From Batrachochytrium dendrobatidis JAM81 (Eukaryota; Chytridiomycota; Chytridiomycetes; Rhizophydiales), in assembly GCF_000203795.2 (NCBI RefSeq), contig NW_006281108.1:253868-317867 (forward strand): a DNA stretch of 64,000 nt. The letters run 5' to 3'. The position numbers were made by a program, and so were the translations under genes. Positions within the stretch are counted from its first letter, which is position 1. Every line of letters starts with the position of its first letter. The notes under the pieces were generated by a model. That model saw nothing but the letters and a program-made list of their open reading frames with translations, made no database searches and was not told the origin of the DNA. Positions 53,784 to 64,000 of the stretch are shown here, one piece after another.

Positions 53784-55296
53784 ATGTTGTTTTGGCTTTC
53801 TGTTGCTGCGTTCAATGCGCTTCTGGTTATTGGTGCACCATTAAACAACACCTGCACTACACCTAGTGTTCGGTCGGAATGGCGTGAATTAAACTCCACG
53901 CAGCAGCACGACTATATTCAAGCTGTTGTCTGCATGATGAACAAACCTAGTATTTATACTGACAATCGTACTCAAAGCCGACACGCTGATTTTGGATGGT
54001 TGCACTTTCAAATGATGAATACTGTTCATCAATCTGCATCGTTTCTTCCGTGGCATCGAGTGTTTCTCCATGCATACGAGGTTTCTTTGAAAACTGAATG
54101 CAACTACAAAGGATTTCTTCCGTAAGTTTAACTGATCTATAACGTGGATTCTCCATTGAATTGTTCATTTCCCTGACCATCTTGTTACATCATAGATTCT
54201 GGGACTGGACGGTAGATTCTCAAGCTCCTGAACGTGCTCCAGTGTGGGGTGACAAGGCCTTTGGTACAGATGGTGACCCATCTACTGATACACACTGTCT
54301 TATTGACGGCCCGTTTGTAAACTACACCATCACTGTTCCAGAAACCGTTTGTATTTCGCGTACAATTTCTCAACTCACAACCTATTCTAGTTACTACTCT
54401 CCCGAAAGTGTTCATCAGATTATTTCTTCCAGTCACAACTTTTCAGAATTTTCAACGTCGTTGGAGTTTGGACCTCATGCCGTTGTGCATGTAGGAGTCG
54501 GTGGCTCAATGTCCGAAGTAATAATTAGTGCTCATGGTAATTAAATATTGACTTTATTCCGAGAATCGAGCCGAGTTGAACTGATTTGATTTTGGTTTTA
54601 GATCCCATCTTTTATCTCCACCACGCAAATGTTGATCGTATCTGGAGTCTATGGCAAAAGCGATATCCCAAATTGGCCAATACCTACTTTGGTCAACTAC
54701 CAGATGGGAAAAATGTAAACGTCACTGACAGTCTTGAATTGCTTTCAGTTTCCAATACTCTCAAAGATCCCACTGTATCCATGTCACTGAGCACAACTGG
54801 ATCTACTCCGTTCTGCTATATTTACTCGAATTCTGTTCGACCCAATCAGTCTCCCTCAAAGTCTAGTAGACAGCTTATGCCTAGAAGCCCGATTTCTTTC
54901 AAGTCTACGGTTCAAATGATCATTGCTGCCAAGAGAATTGCTTCTGCTGTGGACAAATACGCATATGGTATAGAGCAGGGCATCACTCCAAAGACATCTG
55001 ATCGTGATGATCGAAAAAGGCTTCGCTGCCCCCCTCGTATAGGCGAATCCATGAGTCAACAGTTGAAAATGAGTCCAGAGCAGAAAGTTGAAAACCATCA
55101 TCGAGAAGATATGAACTGCGCCTTTATTCATTTTGTCAATAGCAATGCTACCCAATACCAGTCTCCTGTATCTCTCGAGTTTACAGGTCCAAGTATGGGA
55201 TACCACTCTGTCTCCGAATCAGAGTTTGAAGAAGAGTATCAGTTTGTTCAAAAGCTGCACGACATATTTGGAGATGCCTTTAAACAGGCAGTGTAG
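53784..55296 (+). CDS. Secreted tyrosinase (type-3 copper oxidase, 457 aa)
   Basis: Three exons: 53784-54121, 54196-54536, 54602-55296 (458 codons). The ATG at 53784 gives a signal peptide (MLFWLSVAAFNALLVIGAP). CuA ligands lie in FGWLHFQMMNTVHQSASFLP followed by WHR. After the first intron FWDWTVDS continues the fold. CuB ligands lie in GPHAVVHVGVGG and DPIFYLHHANVDRIW, split by the second intron. A C-terminal segment of ~170 residues follows, Ser- and Lys/Arg-rich, without a second copper site. Reaction: oxidation of monophenols and o-diphenols to quinones, leading to melanin or cross-linking. All expected copper-binding His residues are visible, so it is probably active. Tyrosinase families are expanded in some chytrids. 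Confidence 0.88.
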
Positions 55297-56244
55297 TTTA
55301 GCCATGTTAAATATATACTTTTTATTGCAATGGTCATCTTGTTTGAATGAGTTTGTGGTGGAGCAGGTTGACATGACCTCGTCTTGGGTTGGGTTCAGAT
55401 TCGGTGAATTGTTCAACCCGATACAGAAAGCTGCAATGTTGATTACACTGTAAAGCATCCGATTGAATCGTCATTCATCTAGCTTGGTAGTCTCAGCAAC
55501 TTTATGTGTATACGGTTAGCGGACTACGCTTGGCTGATGCAATAAGAAAAGGGCTGAACTAACCAACGGTACACCTGATGTACGCTTATTGACAGAATGG
55601 GTATGAATGCAAAGCATGCTTGAAATCGGTATTCCAACTCGGTCAAATCTATGTTTCTGCCACATTACGTAGATACGCGATAGGGCTAAACTCATCTCCA
55701 TGCGTCATGGAATCAAAAGCACAACCTTGCTTTCGATACACTAAAAGTGCCAACTACTTGTTCACAGATCGTATTCAAAAACGCCGACCCAATCAGCAAG
55801 CAAAACTGCATTGTTCATTGCATCTCCTTGTTGGCCAGTTCAAATCTATCATCAAAATAGAGTGATCTAGACCCTATCTATGGGTGCGTGTTGCATAGTT
55901 TAACTTGAGCGTGATCTATCAACTACATGGTTCTTTGAATTGTGGCTACAAGGCTCTAATCAGCTACTTGGTAACAGGTTTATAAAAGATATGATGGGTT
56001 TGAAAGTAGTCGACTAGCTAAAGAGCCAATACAGTCTCGGAGATCTTGAAAAGGTCAATCATGTCGCTAGCTTGATTGATAAAGTATTACTAAAATACTT
56101 GCCGGTGTATAGTAAATCATGTATGTAATGCTAAAGTAGATAGCAATGGTCTAGATCAAGTCTACTAGTAGCCCATCAAAATAAATGTCAAAAAGTATGG
56201 ATCTATACAATATTTAATGATTAAATATTGCACAAGGTTTAGAT
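55297..56244. other. Convergent intergenic region
   Basis: 948 bp between the tyrosinase stop (plus) and the NAA50-like stop (minus). Open frames at 55516-55865 have no domain or splice partner. No TIR element was recognised. Confidence 0.4.
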
Positions 56245-57482
56245 TCAAAATAATTCCGTTTCATTGTATCCATGATTAACGTAGATTTTAGGCAGCGCGA
56301 GCATTGTATCTCGCTTACACCTTGCACCTTCTATATCTGTATTACATGTGTCCGTATGGTGCTTCAGTTTTCTGCAAAGAAAATACGCATGAGGTGGTTC
56401 TACGCCCTTGTTCCGTCCATAGTATCCATCTAATCGCGAATGAATATGGAATCCGTTGCGACCGTAAAATCCCAACGCCTGCTCGTTAGTGGTTTGAACA
56501 TGAAGACACAGGTGGTCTAAAGTACAGTCATGCTTTATGTTGTTCATGATTGTATCAAGAAGCATCGAACCTAGCATGGAGCGCATTTAAACATGTATCA
56601 ACAAAATAGTGCAATCATTGCAACTAGACAGGTTACTACAAATGCACTGAATAAAATAGTGTGCTGGAAATGATTCAAAAACATACCTATTTTGAGTCGT
56701 CTGTACGGTGCCAAGACACTAAGAGTCATAATATATACACGAAATAGTGAATCGGAACAGGCTTCTTTGCGGCATGTAATGCCACCAACTGCCTGTCCAT
56801 TTAAATAAGCTATATTGAATAGTTTAGAAAGTATTTTGCAAGCGTTTCATGGTACTACAATCAACAACTCACCTAAGCAGCTCATTTCAACTGAATGAGT
56901 CTGAATGACATCCTTATAAAATTGATCATTATATGTTACAGGTAATACGGATAAATTTAAAATACGCAGGTCAGCAATTGTGTTTTCGTCTATCGAACGA
57001 AATATCATTTGATGTCGTCCGTCCACACAAACACGTCGTTGCATTAATGGTCTTAACGAGGTAAATGACGCGAATGAATCATTCAACCCCGTTTCAGATA
57101 AAGTACGAGCCCAGTAATTCGTTTGAGCCTGATGCTGTTTGTGATCGCTATATCGTGTAGTGAAGTTCGATGCAGTAGGTGTAATGGACATGCCAAGTGG
57201 CTGTGCATGCCCATTACATTGCTGCTGATGCATTGTGCTGCGGGCTGTAGAGGTGTGAGCATTTGCAATTGGAGTAGCAGTATGCGATCGCATAGTATTG
57301 TTGAGAGCAAAATGTGGGTGAGCTGGAGTGGGAGGAGTGAGTTTTTCTATTGCAGTGGCAGCATCAGAGTGGATGAGCGATGATGTGGACGACAAGAGTG
57401 AGTACTGCAATGGAGAAAAAATATCCAAAGCAGTGTGGTATTCAATTGGCGAATGGTAGTTGGAGCTAGTGGTTTTATTCAT
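56245..57482 (-). CDS. NAA50-like N-alpha-acetyltransferase with long N-terminal extension (352 aa)
   Basis: Three exons: 56873-57482, 56687-56809, 56245-56570 (353 codons from the ATG at 57482). The GNAT domain starts near residue 165 with DLRILNLSVLPVTYNDQFYK, which aligns with the FPVSYNDKFYKDV of human NAA50. VYIMTLSVLAPYRR keeps the catalytic Tyr, LHVQTTNEQALGFYGRNGF keeps the catalytic His, and PPHAYFLCRKL matches the C-terminal block. The acetyl-CoA loop reads RRLKIGS where the family has RRLGIG, so the first glycine is replaced by Lys. The first ~160 residues are low-complexity Ser/Thr/His/Gln-rich. Canonical role: N-terminal acetylation and sister-chromatid cohesion. The upstream open frame at 57684-58279 may be its first exon. 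Confidence 0.8.
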
Positions 57483-57683
57483 GGCAATCGAGTCCAAATA
57501 AGAATCCTGTTGATGACTATCAAATCAAATTCATAGGCAGAGTAGGTTTAAATTGTCAATTTGATTCATGCTCAGGGTAAAGGAGGATAAAAATGGTCGA
57601 GTTTAATCAAAAACATCAATACCAATAGTTTGCTGCCAGTTGGAAGCAGACTTGACTGGCTCATAAAATAGTTTAAACATTAC

Positions 57684-58279
57684 CTGCTATCATCTGCGAA
57701 TACTCCTACACCATCACAATCGCCAGACATGGGAGGTGAAACAAGGCCGGTATTATCACACAGTGCGGGATGCTGGAAGATGGACGGAGCCAAGGCAATG
57801 TTGGTGTCAGATGTGTGGCTACTAAGGGTCGTTGTGCTGTGGCTGCTTATCGAGTCATTGGAGGATTCTTGGGGAATTCTTGCAAAGCTCTTGATGCAGA
57901 TGGCCGATGAAGCAGATGTGGAATTAGGAACTGTCATGGCTGTTTGCAATTGAGATGTGCCTAATGGCATTGAGGGATATTCTTGTGTTGTATCAGATAT
58001 GTCTGCCGACAGCTGGGGTCTAGTCATGCTCGGCTGTTCATAACCAATTGGCTCAGACGGAGCATGGGGTAAATGGCGACTGTTAGTATCGGCATGCATG
58101 CCAAGAGTTGTGAATGATTGTTGATAATCATATATCATCGACTGATTGCGTGTAGTTGGCTTCTTGCTCTTTACACTGGTTCTGCTTTGTGAGTAGAATG
58201 TACATGGACTATTGCGACTCTTGCTGATTGATGGCTGACAGCGTGTTCTATTAGGCAAAGGCTCAGTCACGCTGCTCAT
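57684..58279 (-). CDS. Ser/Thr-rich open frame; possible first exon of the NAA50-like gene
   Basis: A 596-nt frame from ATG 58279 (MSSVTEPLPNRTRCQPSISK). It is low-complexity, with Ser, Thr, Pro and Gln, and has no domain. It may end as a 199-residue protein at the TAA at 57680-57682, or be spliced at the GTAATG donor (exon end 57684) to the acceptor at 57465. The spliced form joins in frame with the acetyltransferase exons and gives 545 aa. The composition matches that of the NAA50-like extension, which favours a single gene. The 218-nt intron is longer than most here. Confidence 0.5.
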
Positions 58280-58895
58280 GGTACAATCAATCTAGTATTG
58301 CAATGAGCAAGTGTTGCTATGTGTAGTACTGAAAACAAACGTGTTATGGGTCAGATATATGCCAACTTGGGCTTGCTTTTGCATACGAGCGGAGTCTAGC
58401 AATATCTTGTCGGAGCGATAGCGTTCATTGATTATTGAGCTTCTGTGTAATTCTACCATTTGTAACCATGTATTTTATATGCTCTGGATACTATTCTTGC
58501 AAAAGATGGTTCTATACTACAATGGATTGGCTGTTGCATTCATAACCACTCCTTATTGCGTGATGTATTCATGTGTGCATATATCTGGAGTTATCGTTTT
58601 AGCGTTATTGGCTTATAGCAGAATGCCAATCGATACTACGCAGTTGAACTTCAAGTCTTACTTTTATATCTTGCCATTGTTGGCACATGTGTGATCAAAC
58701 AGCTGTACTTATTCTGGAGATAAGCTCTGCATAATATCCAGATCCCACGGACACTAGGATACTTTTTGATCGTATAGATCGAATAGACACTAGAAGATAT
58801 GGCCTTTTTGCTTTATTTCCAGCAGAACAACTGGGTTTCAACTTTCATGCAAGACAAAAACATCACATTAAAAACTAAATGGGGATGGAGTGTTT
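58280..58895. other. Intergenic region
   Basis: 616 bp. The hydrophobic open frame at 58428-58694 does not begin with ATG and has no homologue that I recognise. No RNA gene or repeat seen. Confidence 0.4.
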
Positions 58896-59839
58896 TTACT
58901 GAGCAGGTGCAGCACCTGAAGCACCTGCACTACCATCATTACCAGCAGCAGACTGACGACGCGCACGGCCCTCCATATCACCATATTGCACAACTAGACT
59001 TCTTGCCTTGCTATACAAGTTCCTCAAAAACATTGGAACACGATCATTTCCCACAATCCACATATTCAATCTTTGATCCATCCCAGCTACAACCTGTTTC
59101 GTTACTGGTGAAAAGGAATAGCGGAAACTCAAGAATTGACCATAGACCAAAGGTGTAAAAAAGGATGTGTGACCAGTGAAAATTGTCACAATTGTCATGG
59201 GCATAATAACCCATACTTCGGTGTTGGATACAAAGTAGATGGCTTTGGCATGATTGGTTTGAACAAATTTACCAATGGCTTGAGAGAGCGAGTTGACAGT
59301 TGGAGTGGTGGTGCCAATCAGATTGGGAAGGATCTCGTTGCGAGTGTAATTGAGAATGTGCAAGGTTGAAAAGGTTGCATAAGGCACAAGTGCAACTATG
59401 TATAAAAATCAGCAATAGATGAGCATTGTGTTGCAATCAGGATCTCTAAAGTGTAGCTTAAATATGGTATGTACCTGAAAGAGGAGCAGATGTCACCCAA
59501 ATAAGTGCAAGCATAAAATACTGTGTGTTTTCATCACGAACAAGTCTCTGAAGGTACTCTGTATTGAATTGGGGAATCTATATGCAACCCAATCAAGATG
59601 GGATCAGTCGTCAAAAACACCATTTGTATCATTTCGAATTGTCATCAGATTCACTTACACCATATGACTTGTATAAAATGATTCCATAGCTACTCAAATT
59701 GAATTAGATAAATAGTAATAAACGTGAAATATTAACAAGGCACATTCTCACCTGAGAAGTGTACCATACAAGGCTTTATAGTAACCCTTGTGGCCCGTAG
59801 AAAACAGACCAAATGCAAAGAATAGCGCAGCTTGAATAA
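58896..59839 (-). CDS. TMEM33/Pom33-family membrane protein, 5' end unresolved
   Basis: Four exons are supported: 59752-59839, 59659-59689, 59475-59577, 58896-59395, with consistent phases. The protein has several hydrophobic helices (AALFFAFGLFSTGHKGYYKA, YFMLALIWVTSAPLSVALV, VWVIMPMTIVTIFTGHTSFF). Its C-terminus has the family signature of a tyrosine/arginine-rich turn: LVYGQFLSFRYSFSPVTKQV then a cationic amphipathic segment (MFLRNLYSKARSLVVQ), as in TMEM33, yeast Pom33/Per33 and fission yeast Tts1. Family role: ER tubule shaping and nuclear pore distribution. The first retained exon needs a preceding exon ending in phase 1. One candidate lies in 59880-59960 (splice donor after GCATTG), but I could not settle the start. 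Confidence 0.72.
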
Positions 59840-60690
59840 CTGAGGCAAGATTGCAAGACATCAATAAAAATTCAAAAACAAATTAGTGATCATTCAAACC
59901 AATGCATCTCCACAAAGTTTGAAAAGAACAGCATTCATCATAGATCCTCAGATCTAAACCATGACATGAATGGTAATTGTAGATTTAAAAAACCAGAATG
60001 CGGCCATATGCAACCCCTAAATGTCAGTTCAGGCATATTTGAGAGTGGTTGAAGCCATATATTGCCAGGTAGAGTGTGAGAACAAATGCCGATAAAGCCT
60101 CGAGTGAGGGAATATTGGCACAAGCGACTCCTTGCATATTTAGATTGCATTACAGGATCAACTCAACAGTAGCCAGGGAAATGATGGCAAAAGCTCCATT
60201 TTCCCATTGCAAAATGGCAGATCCACACTAAGCAGACACATCAGTTCAAGTGGGCAGCCAGCTCATACAGCCAGCTACAATAGGCTAGCATTAGTAAAAT
60301 GTCATGGATATTTGTTGCAGCGATAGTGCAGATATTTTGGCTCGAGTAGTCTTCAGTCACACTCGACCAGGTCGCCTATATCTTGCCAAAAATAAGAGAA
60401 ATCGACTAGAGAACAATGTGGAATGGCATTGGCGACATCCACAGTACTAGCCTACAGATTCAATAGAGTGGATGCAAAAAGAATGGGTAGCGACCCTATA
60501 ATCAATCACTACCGATACTCGAGATATACTGAGTATCTGCATAGCAGGAATGGTTACAACACACCAGTGGTCAAGTGGCCAAGGAACCATAGAAACTGCA
60601 GGTGAAAAACTACTCGTTGAATACGAGCCTGAAAGCTAGTGGCAGGAGCACTCTGAGGCTGCTGTTGTCTTTGTGATTGTTGGTCTGCCA
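59840..60690. other. Upstream region of the TMEM33-like gene
   Basis: 851 bp. It probably holds the missing first exon(s). Hydrophobic frames exist on the minus strand near 60160-60235 (reading AFAIISLATVELIL) and near 60050-60120 (reading ALSAFVLTLYLAIYGF), but their splice phases did not connect cleanly. Confidence 0.35.
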
Positions 60691-61060
60691 TTCACAGCTG
60701 TATTCACGTAAAATGGAACACTAAATAAAGGTGCCAAAGTGCATAATAAACCGCCAGTCTTATGGAATGATTGGTGACCAATTTACACAAATTTACAATA
60801 TTGTTCTTTCAATTCTTTAATTCATTCGTCTTTGTTCATTTTGTACAACTGAATCAATGTGGACATTGCAGTTTTAGTCACTCTTTGACTCTCCTTTCAC
60901 CTAGCCCGAACATTGAGTGATTGACACGGAAACCATTGCTTCAATCTTGGGTTAGATCGCGAACGTATCTGATATTAGAATACAAGAGTTTCTAATAGTA
61001 AAATAACAAATATTTAACCATTTTGTATTCCCGAGCAAAATAAGACTGCAAATACAACTG
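60691..61060. mobile_element. TIR element E9 (right end degraded)
   Basis: The left end TATTCACGTAAAATGGAACA at 60702-60721 is an exact match to the family core. The interior shares the ACGTATCTGATATTAGAATA block with E5. The right end is poorly preserved (near GCAAATACAAC at about 61050). It lies 3' of the acyltransferase gene. Confidence 0.65.
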
Positions 61061-61181
61061 TTCAAGACGGAATGGCTGGCTTCAGGAAAAATAATACAGA
61101 GTTGGAAAAATTAAAAGCAGAAAACTTGATCAACCCACTTGCTGAAATACAGCCGTTGTTTATTTTATTAATAAGAATCAT

Positions 61182-63598
61182 TCATTTTGACATTTGTTTC
61201 TCCAAGTCTGCTAGGGTTAACTTGCCAGTACTTTTTCGCATCACATCCAAACAAGTATTAAAGTGATTCACAAAACATTCTGATTCAGCATCAGAAACTG
61301 CGGCCTGATCACATCCAACAGTAACACTCATATCATTTCCAATTGTAATCACTCCAAGCGAAAACAATGCTCTTGACCCTTCAAACGACGAATTCAACGT
61401 CCCACCAAATCGGTTCAGTCTAAACCGTTCATCTTCTTGCTTTGCATCAGGGGGTGCACAGTCATAGTCCCATGCCCCCAAATTTGCCATTTCCACCGAC
61501 ATAGTTCGAGTGAGTTTGGCCAGATCAGCTTTTTTGGACAAAAAATTCCAAACCTTTGGGTGTCGAAAACACCAGTTTGTCAGCTTCATTCGCCGCATAG
61601 AGGTAAACAGTCCAGATCCAATACGCTTCTTGACGCGTCGACTGCGATCCCAAAGATCATCTTTGGGCGTAAGCCGCATGGATGGATCAGAAATGGAACC
61701 ACCATATCCACCAAAAACTCGAGTAGATGGGTCAGCTTTCTTGTCCACTCCATTCAACAGCTGTGATCCAGGAATCAAGTGTCGCATCGATGTGGTCACA
61801 ACCCATCCTTGATGTGTCGGAAGAGGTAGTCCAAGATATTTAGACTGCTTAGCATACACTGCTCGCGTAGATGCTAGTGCAGCAACAATCATTGCTGACG
61901 CAACAGTTGTTTTGTTCTTTTTGACTGCTGCACGAAGGTCTTTGGAAAACTCGGCACTAAACATGGTAAGTCTTAGAATTGTACGCGGGGTGGTGGAAAG
62001 GACAGTTGAATAGCACGGAGCATGTATCAGTTGAGATTGGCTTTCAGAAAATGCAGTCGATTCAAGAACTACATAAGAGTTTTCAGTAGAAGGTGGAATA
62101 ATCTCAATAGTTGGTGCTAGTGTATTGGGAGTTTTGACTCCGGTTGCATACATGGGCTCTGTCGTATAAGGAGTGGTGGGAGAACTAGGAAGAGAAGGCG
62201 TGCCAAGATCGATTTCATCAGAGAGATGAAATTTTTTGAATTTGTTTTTAATGTCTTTTCGAAGATGCTGGCGAATGAGACCCGCAGCAGCTAACAATAT
62301 AAAGGTGATGAAAAATGGGCATTAGACACCATGATTTCCAGCCAGCTTAAAAGCAAAACACTTACGAGGAATAATTTCAAGCGTATTGGCCTTGATTAAA
62401 TTATCCAATAGTGGTGGAGGATCAGAATTAACCAAAACATTTTTTAGATCCAAAGTATTCTGATTCAAAACATCTGCTGTAGCCAGCTCAAAAAACGATC
62501 GTGCAAAAGCCCACATGGACAAACCATCACCAATACAGTGATGGAATGTAAACACAATGTCAAAACAGGGCATGGTGCTAGCGGATTTTGCTCTTGTGTC
62601 GTCAGTTTCAGACTTGGAATTTTCATTAGTGGAAACCAAAGTGTCATTAAAAGAAATACCCGCTCCTCGCCACTCTTTTGGGGCAGTCATGGCAATGCGC
62701 CATAGCGGTTTGGTTTGACTTGTAACATCAAAATTGGTATTGATTTCGTCGTTAAGCGTCTGAAGCCAAGTAGTGGAATCAATACGATCAACAAAACGAA
62801 GTGGAGGTTGAAGATCAGCAGCCCTGGTAGCAAGAAGATGAGCAGTTTGGGTTTCATAATCAACATATGAGCAAAGACGATAATGCTGAGCCTGTGCTAA
62901 ACGAAGAAGATCGAGTATGCGATGCTCTGAAATATGTTTAGCTTGTGGTGGTAGACGCAAGTTACCATGAACAGCCATAATGACCTAGTAATAGATTGCA
63001 TTTTAAAAGGTTTGAAAATCACATGGCTAGATCAAAAGATGCTTTCAAGACAGCGTGAAGGGCATTAAGGAGGATCACGGTATCAAATCAATTTCAAATT
63101 TGATTAAGCTCGACCGATACGATATAGGAGCAAAGATGATATGAATACAAAGTTGAACAGGATATAGCGAGTATGAATTAGATTCAAACAGCACCATGAT
63201 GAGATGGTATTTAGACAGTCACCTACCTGGTTCTTATCCTTTGCGATATGATGAAAATGCTGCTCAACAATAGTAAGACCATTTGTAGGAAGCAGCGGTT
63301 TGAGTTTGCGTTTGGAGATTCCAGCAGCACCAGTAATGAGGCGTTGTAAGTTGGCATTGACAGGCTTTCCTGTGACACCAGAAGATGGAGCGGTAGTAGT
63401 GTTGAGTTCAGTAGTGTTAGTGGGAGGATGGTTCCTACCAAGAGAGTGGAATGTAGTTTTGGGATGATTATCAAGAGGCATATAAGATTGCTGATTGGTA
63501 GTGGTGGAAGTTATCATGGAAGCTGAGATGGAATTCTGAGCTGTATCTACACCTGTATCAGCAGGAGTTTGTTTCTGTGTAGTTTCAGATACATCCAT
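61182..63598 (-). CDS. HHxxxDG acyltransferase (condensation / alcohol acetyltransferase-like, 699 aa)
   Basis: Three exons: 63227-63598, 62366-62984, 61182-62290 (700 codons). The first ~95 residues are Thr/Ser/Asn-rich. The catalytic motif of the condensation/acyltransferase superfamily is DIVFTFHHCIGDGLSMWAFA (HHxxxDG), at about residue 265. The C-terminal half has the conserved LNRFGGTLNSSFEGSRALFS and GVITIGNDMSVTVGCDQAAV blocks, which correspond to the second subdomain (a FG-x-G-like floor loop). The middle has a long Thr/Pro linker (about residues 340-390). The C-terminus ends LADLEKQMSK. Similar fungal proteins acetylate alcohols, trichothecenes or diacylglycerol; the substrate cannot be read from sequence. 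No carrier-protein or adenylation domain is adjacent, so it is not part of a peptide synthetase here. Confidence 0.78.
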
Positions 63599-63976
63599 AC
63601 AGTGTGATCAGTAGCTGTTAAACTATAAGAGTATATGAGGTAACAAGGTATGGTTTGAGTAATTCAAATCAGATGCTGACGATATCCAAGAAAACTTCAA
63701 ATAAACTCACAGCTGCTTATTGAAGGGCGATTGGCCAAATGCCGTATTTCGATTGCTATTAAACCAACAAGCAATTCATTATATCAAGTTGCTCGAGTCC
63801 ATCTTGCATGATTCTATTCGACATTGAATCTTGTCATTCGAAACAGTCTTTGAAACAATCCTTTCCAAAGTCGAACCATTTCATTACAATTGTGGTCACC
63901 ACTGCATCTTGGTGCTGATTAATACGTTCACCGTTTGTTATTGAAACCCATCTAGTCAACCCTGACCATCTCATTC
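63599..63976. other. Divergent intergenic region at the right edge
   Basis: 378 bp upstream of the acyltransferase start on one side and a possible plus-strand start on the other. No recognisable feature. Confidence 0.35.
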
Positions 63977-64000
63977 ATGGCATCATCACATCCTATTGTT
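63977..64000 (+). CDS. Possible start of a gene cut by the window edge
   Basis: An ATG at 63977 opens MASSHPIV, in frame to the last base, in a divergent position relative to the acyltransferase. Eight codons are too few to judge; listed only so that the edge is not taken as empty. Confidence 0.2.

Noticed and set aside
58428..58694. Hydrophobic 88-residue open frame
   Set aside because: Non-ATG start, AT-rich intergenic location, no family match.
1..64000. CRISPR arrays, rRNA genes, retrotransposons with reverse transcriptase
   Set aside because: No regularly spaced short repeats, no rRNA-like sequence and no pol/integrase motifs were found on either strand.

Overview
This window is nuclear DNA from an intron-rich fungus, most likely a chytrid (Batrachochytrium or a Rhizophydiales relative). 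The evidence is short GT-AG introns (about 60-110 nt), secreted class 3 lipases and a tyrosinase, a FAM47-like gene of the kind kept by flagellate eukaryotes, a complete fungal-type NADPH oxidase set, and many short AT-rich terminal-inverted-repeat (TIR) elements. The genus is an inference. I found no bacterial, viral or CRISPR features.

Layout. 0-4.1 kb: two class 3 lipase paralogues, the second carrying a TIR element in an intron. 4.4-12.6 kb: an acidic unknown protein, a PH-FYVE protein, an OXLD1-like mitochondrial protein, a FAM47-like protein and mitoribosomal protein mS23. 12.8-22.2 kb: five intronless pentatricopeptide-repeat (PPR) paralogues, all on the minus strand and packed head to tail; a sixth lies at 49.5-51.3 kb. 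22.3-26.8 kb: the spliceosomal RED/IK protein and a homeodomain protein. 28.4-31.0 kb: a soluble fumarate reductase fused to cytochrome b5, with two GC-AG introns. 31.4-37.9 kb: an NADPH oxidase cluster made of the catalytic NOX, a small p22phox/NoxD-like membrane protein and the p67phox/NoxR regulator. 39.7-49.3 kb: a giant three-domain VPS10 receptor divergent from IST1, both endosomal sorting proteins. 51.7 kb: tRNA-Lys(UUU). 53.8-63.6 kb: tyrosinase, NAA50-like acetyltransferase, a Ser-rich protein, a TMEM33/Pom33-like protein and an HHxxxDG acyltransferase. A further coding region may begin at the right edge.

Mobile DNA. At least nine elements share a TIR with the core TATTCACGTAAAATGGAAC. 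Two nearly identical copies lie in inverted orientation around NoxR. An 825-bp unit with CCAAT and TATA boxes is present twice, 13.5 kb apart, each time abutting a TIR element. TIR sequence supplies the start codon of one PPR gene and the stop codon of the next.

Two functional groups stand out. NOX, p22phox-like and NoxR would form one superoxide-producing membrane complex. The PPR array is a set of predicted mitochondrial RNA-binding proteins that expanded by tandem duplication and resembles restorer-of-fertility-like clusters of plants. Exon boundaries were worked out by hand from GT-AG (or GC-AG) sites and reading phase; every multi-exon model given as complete sums to a whole number of codons.
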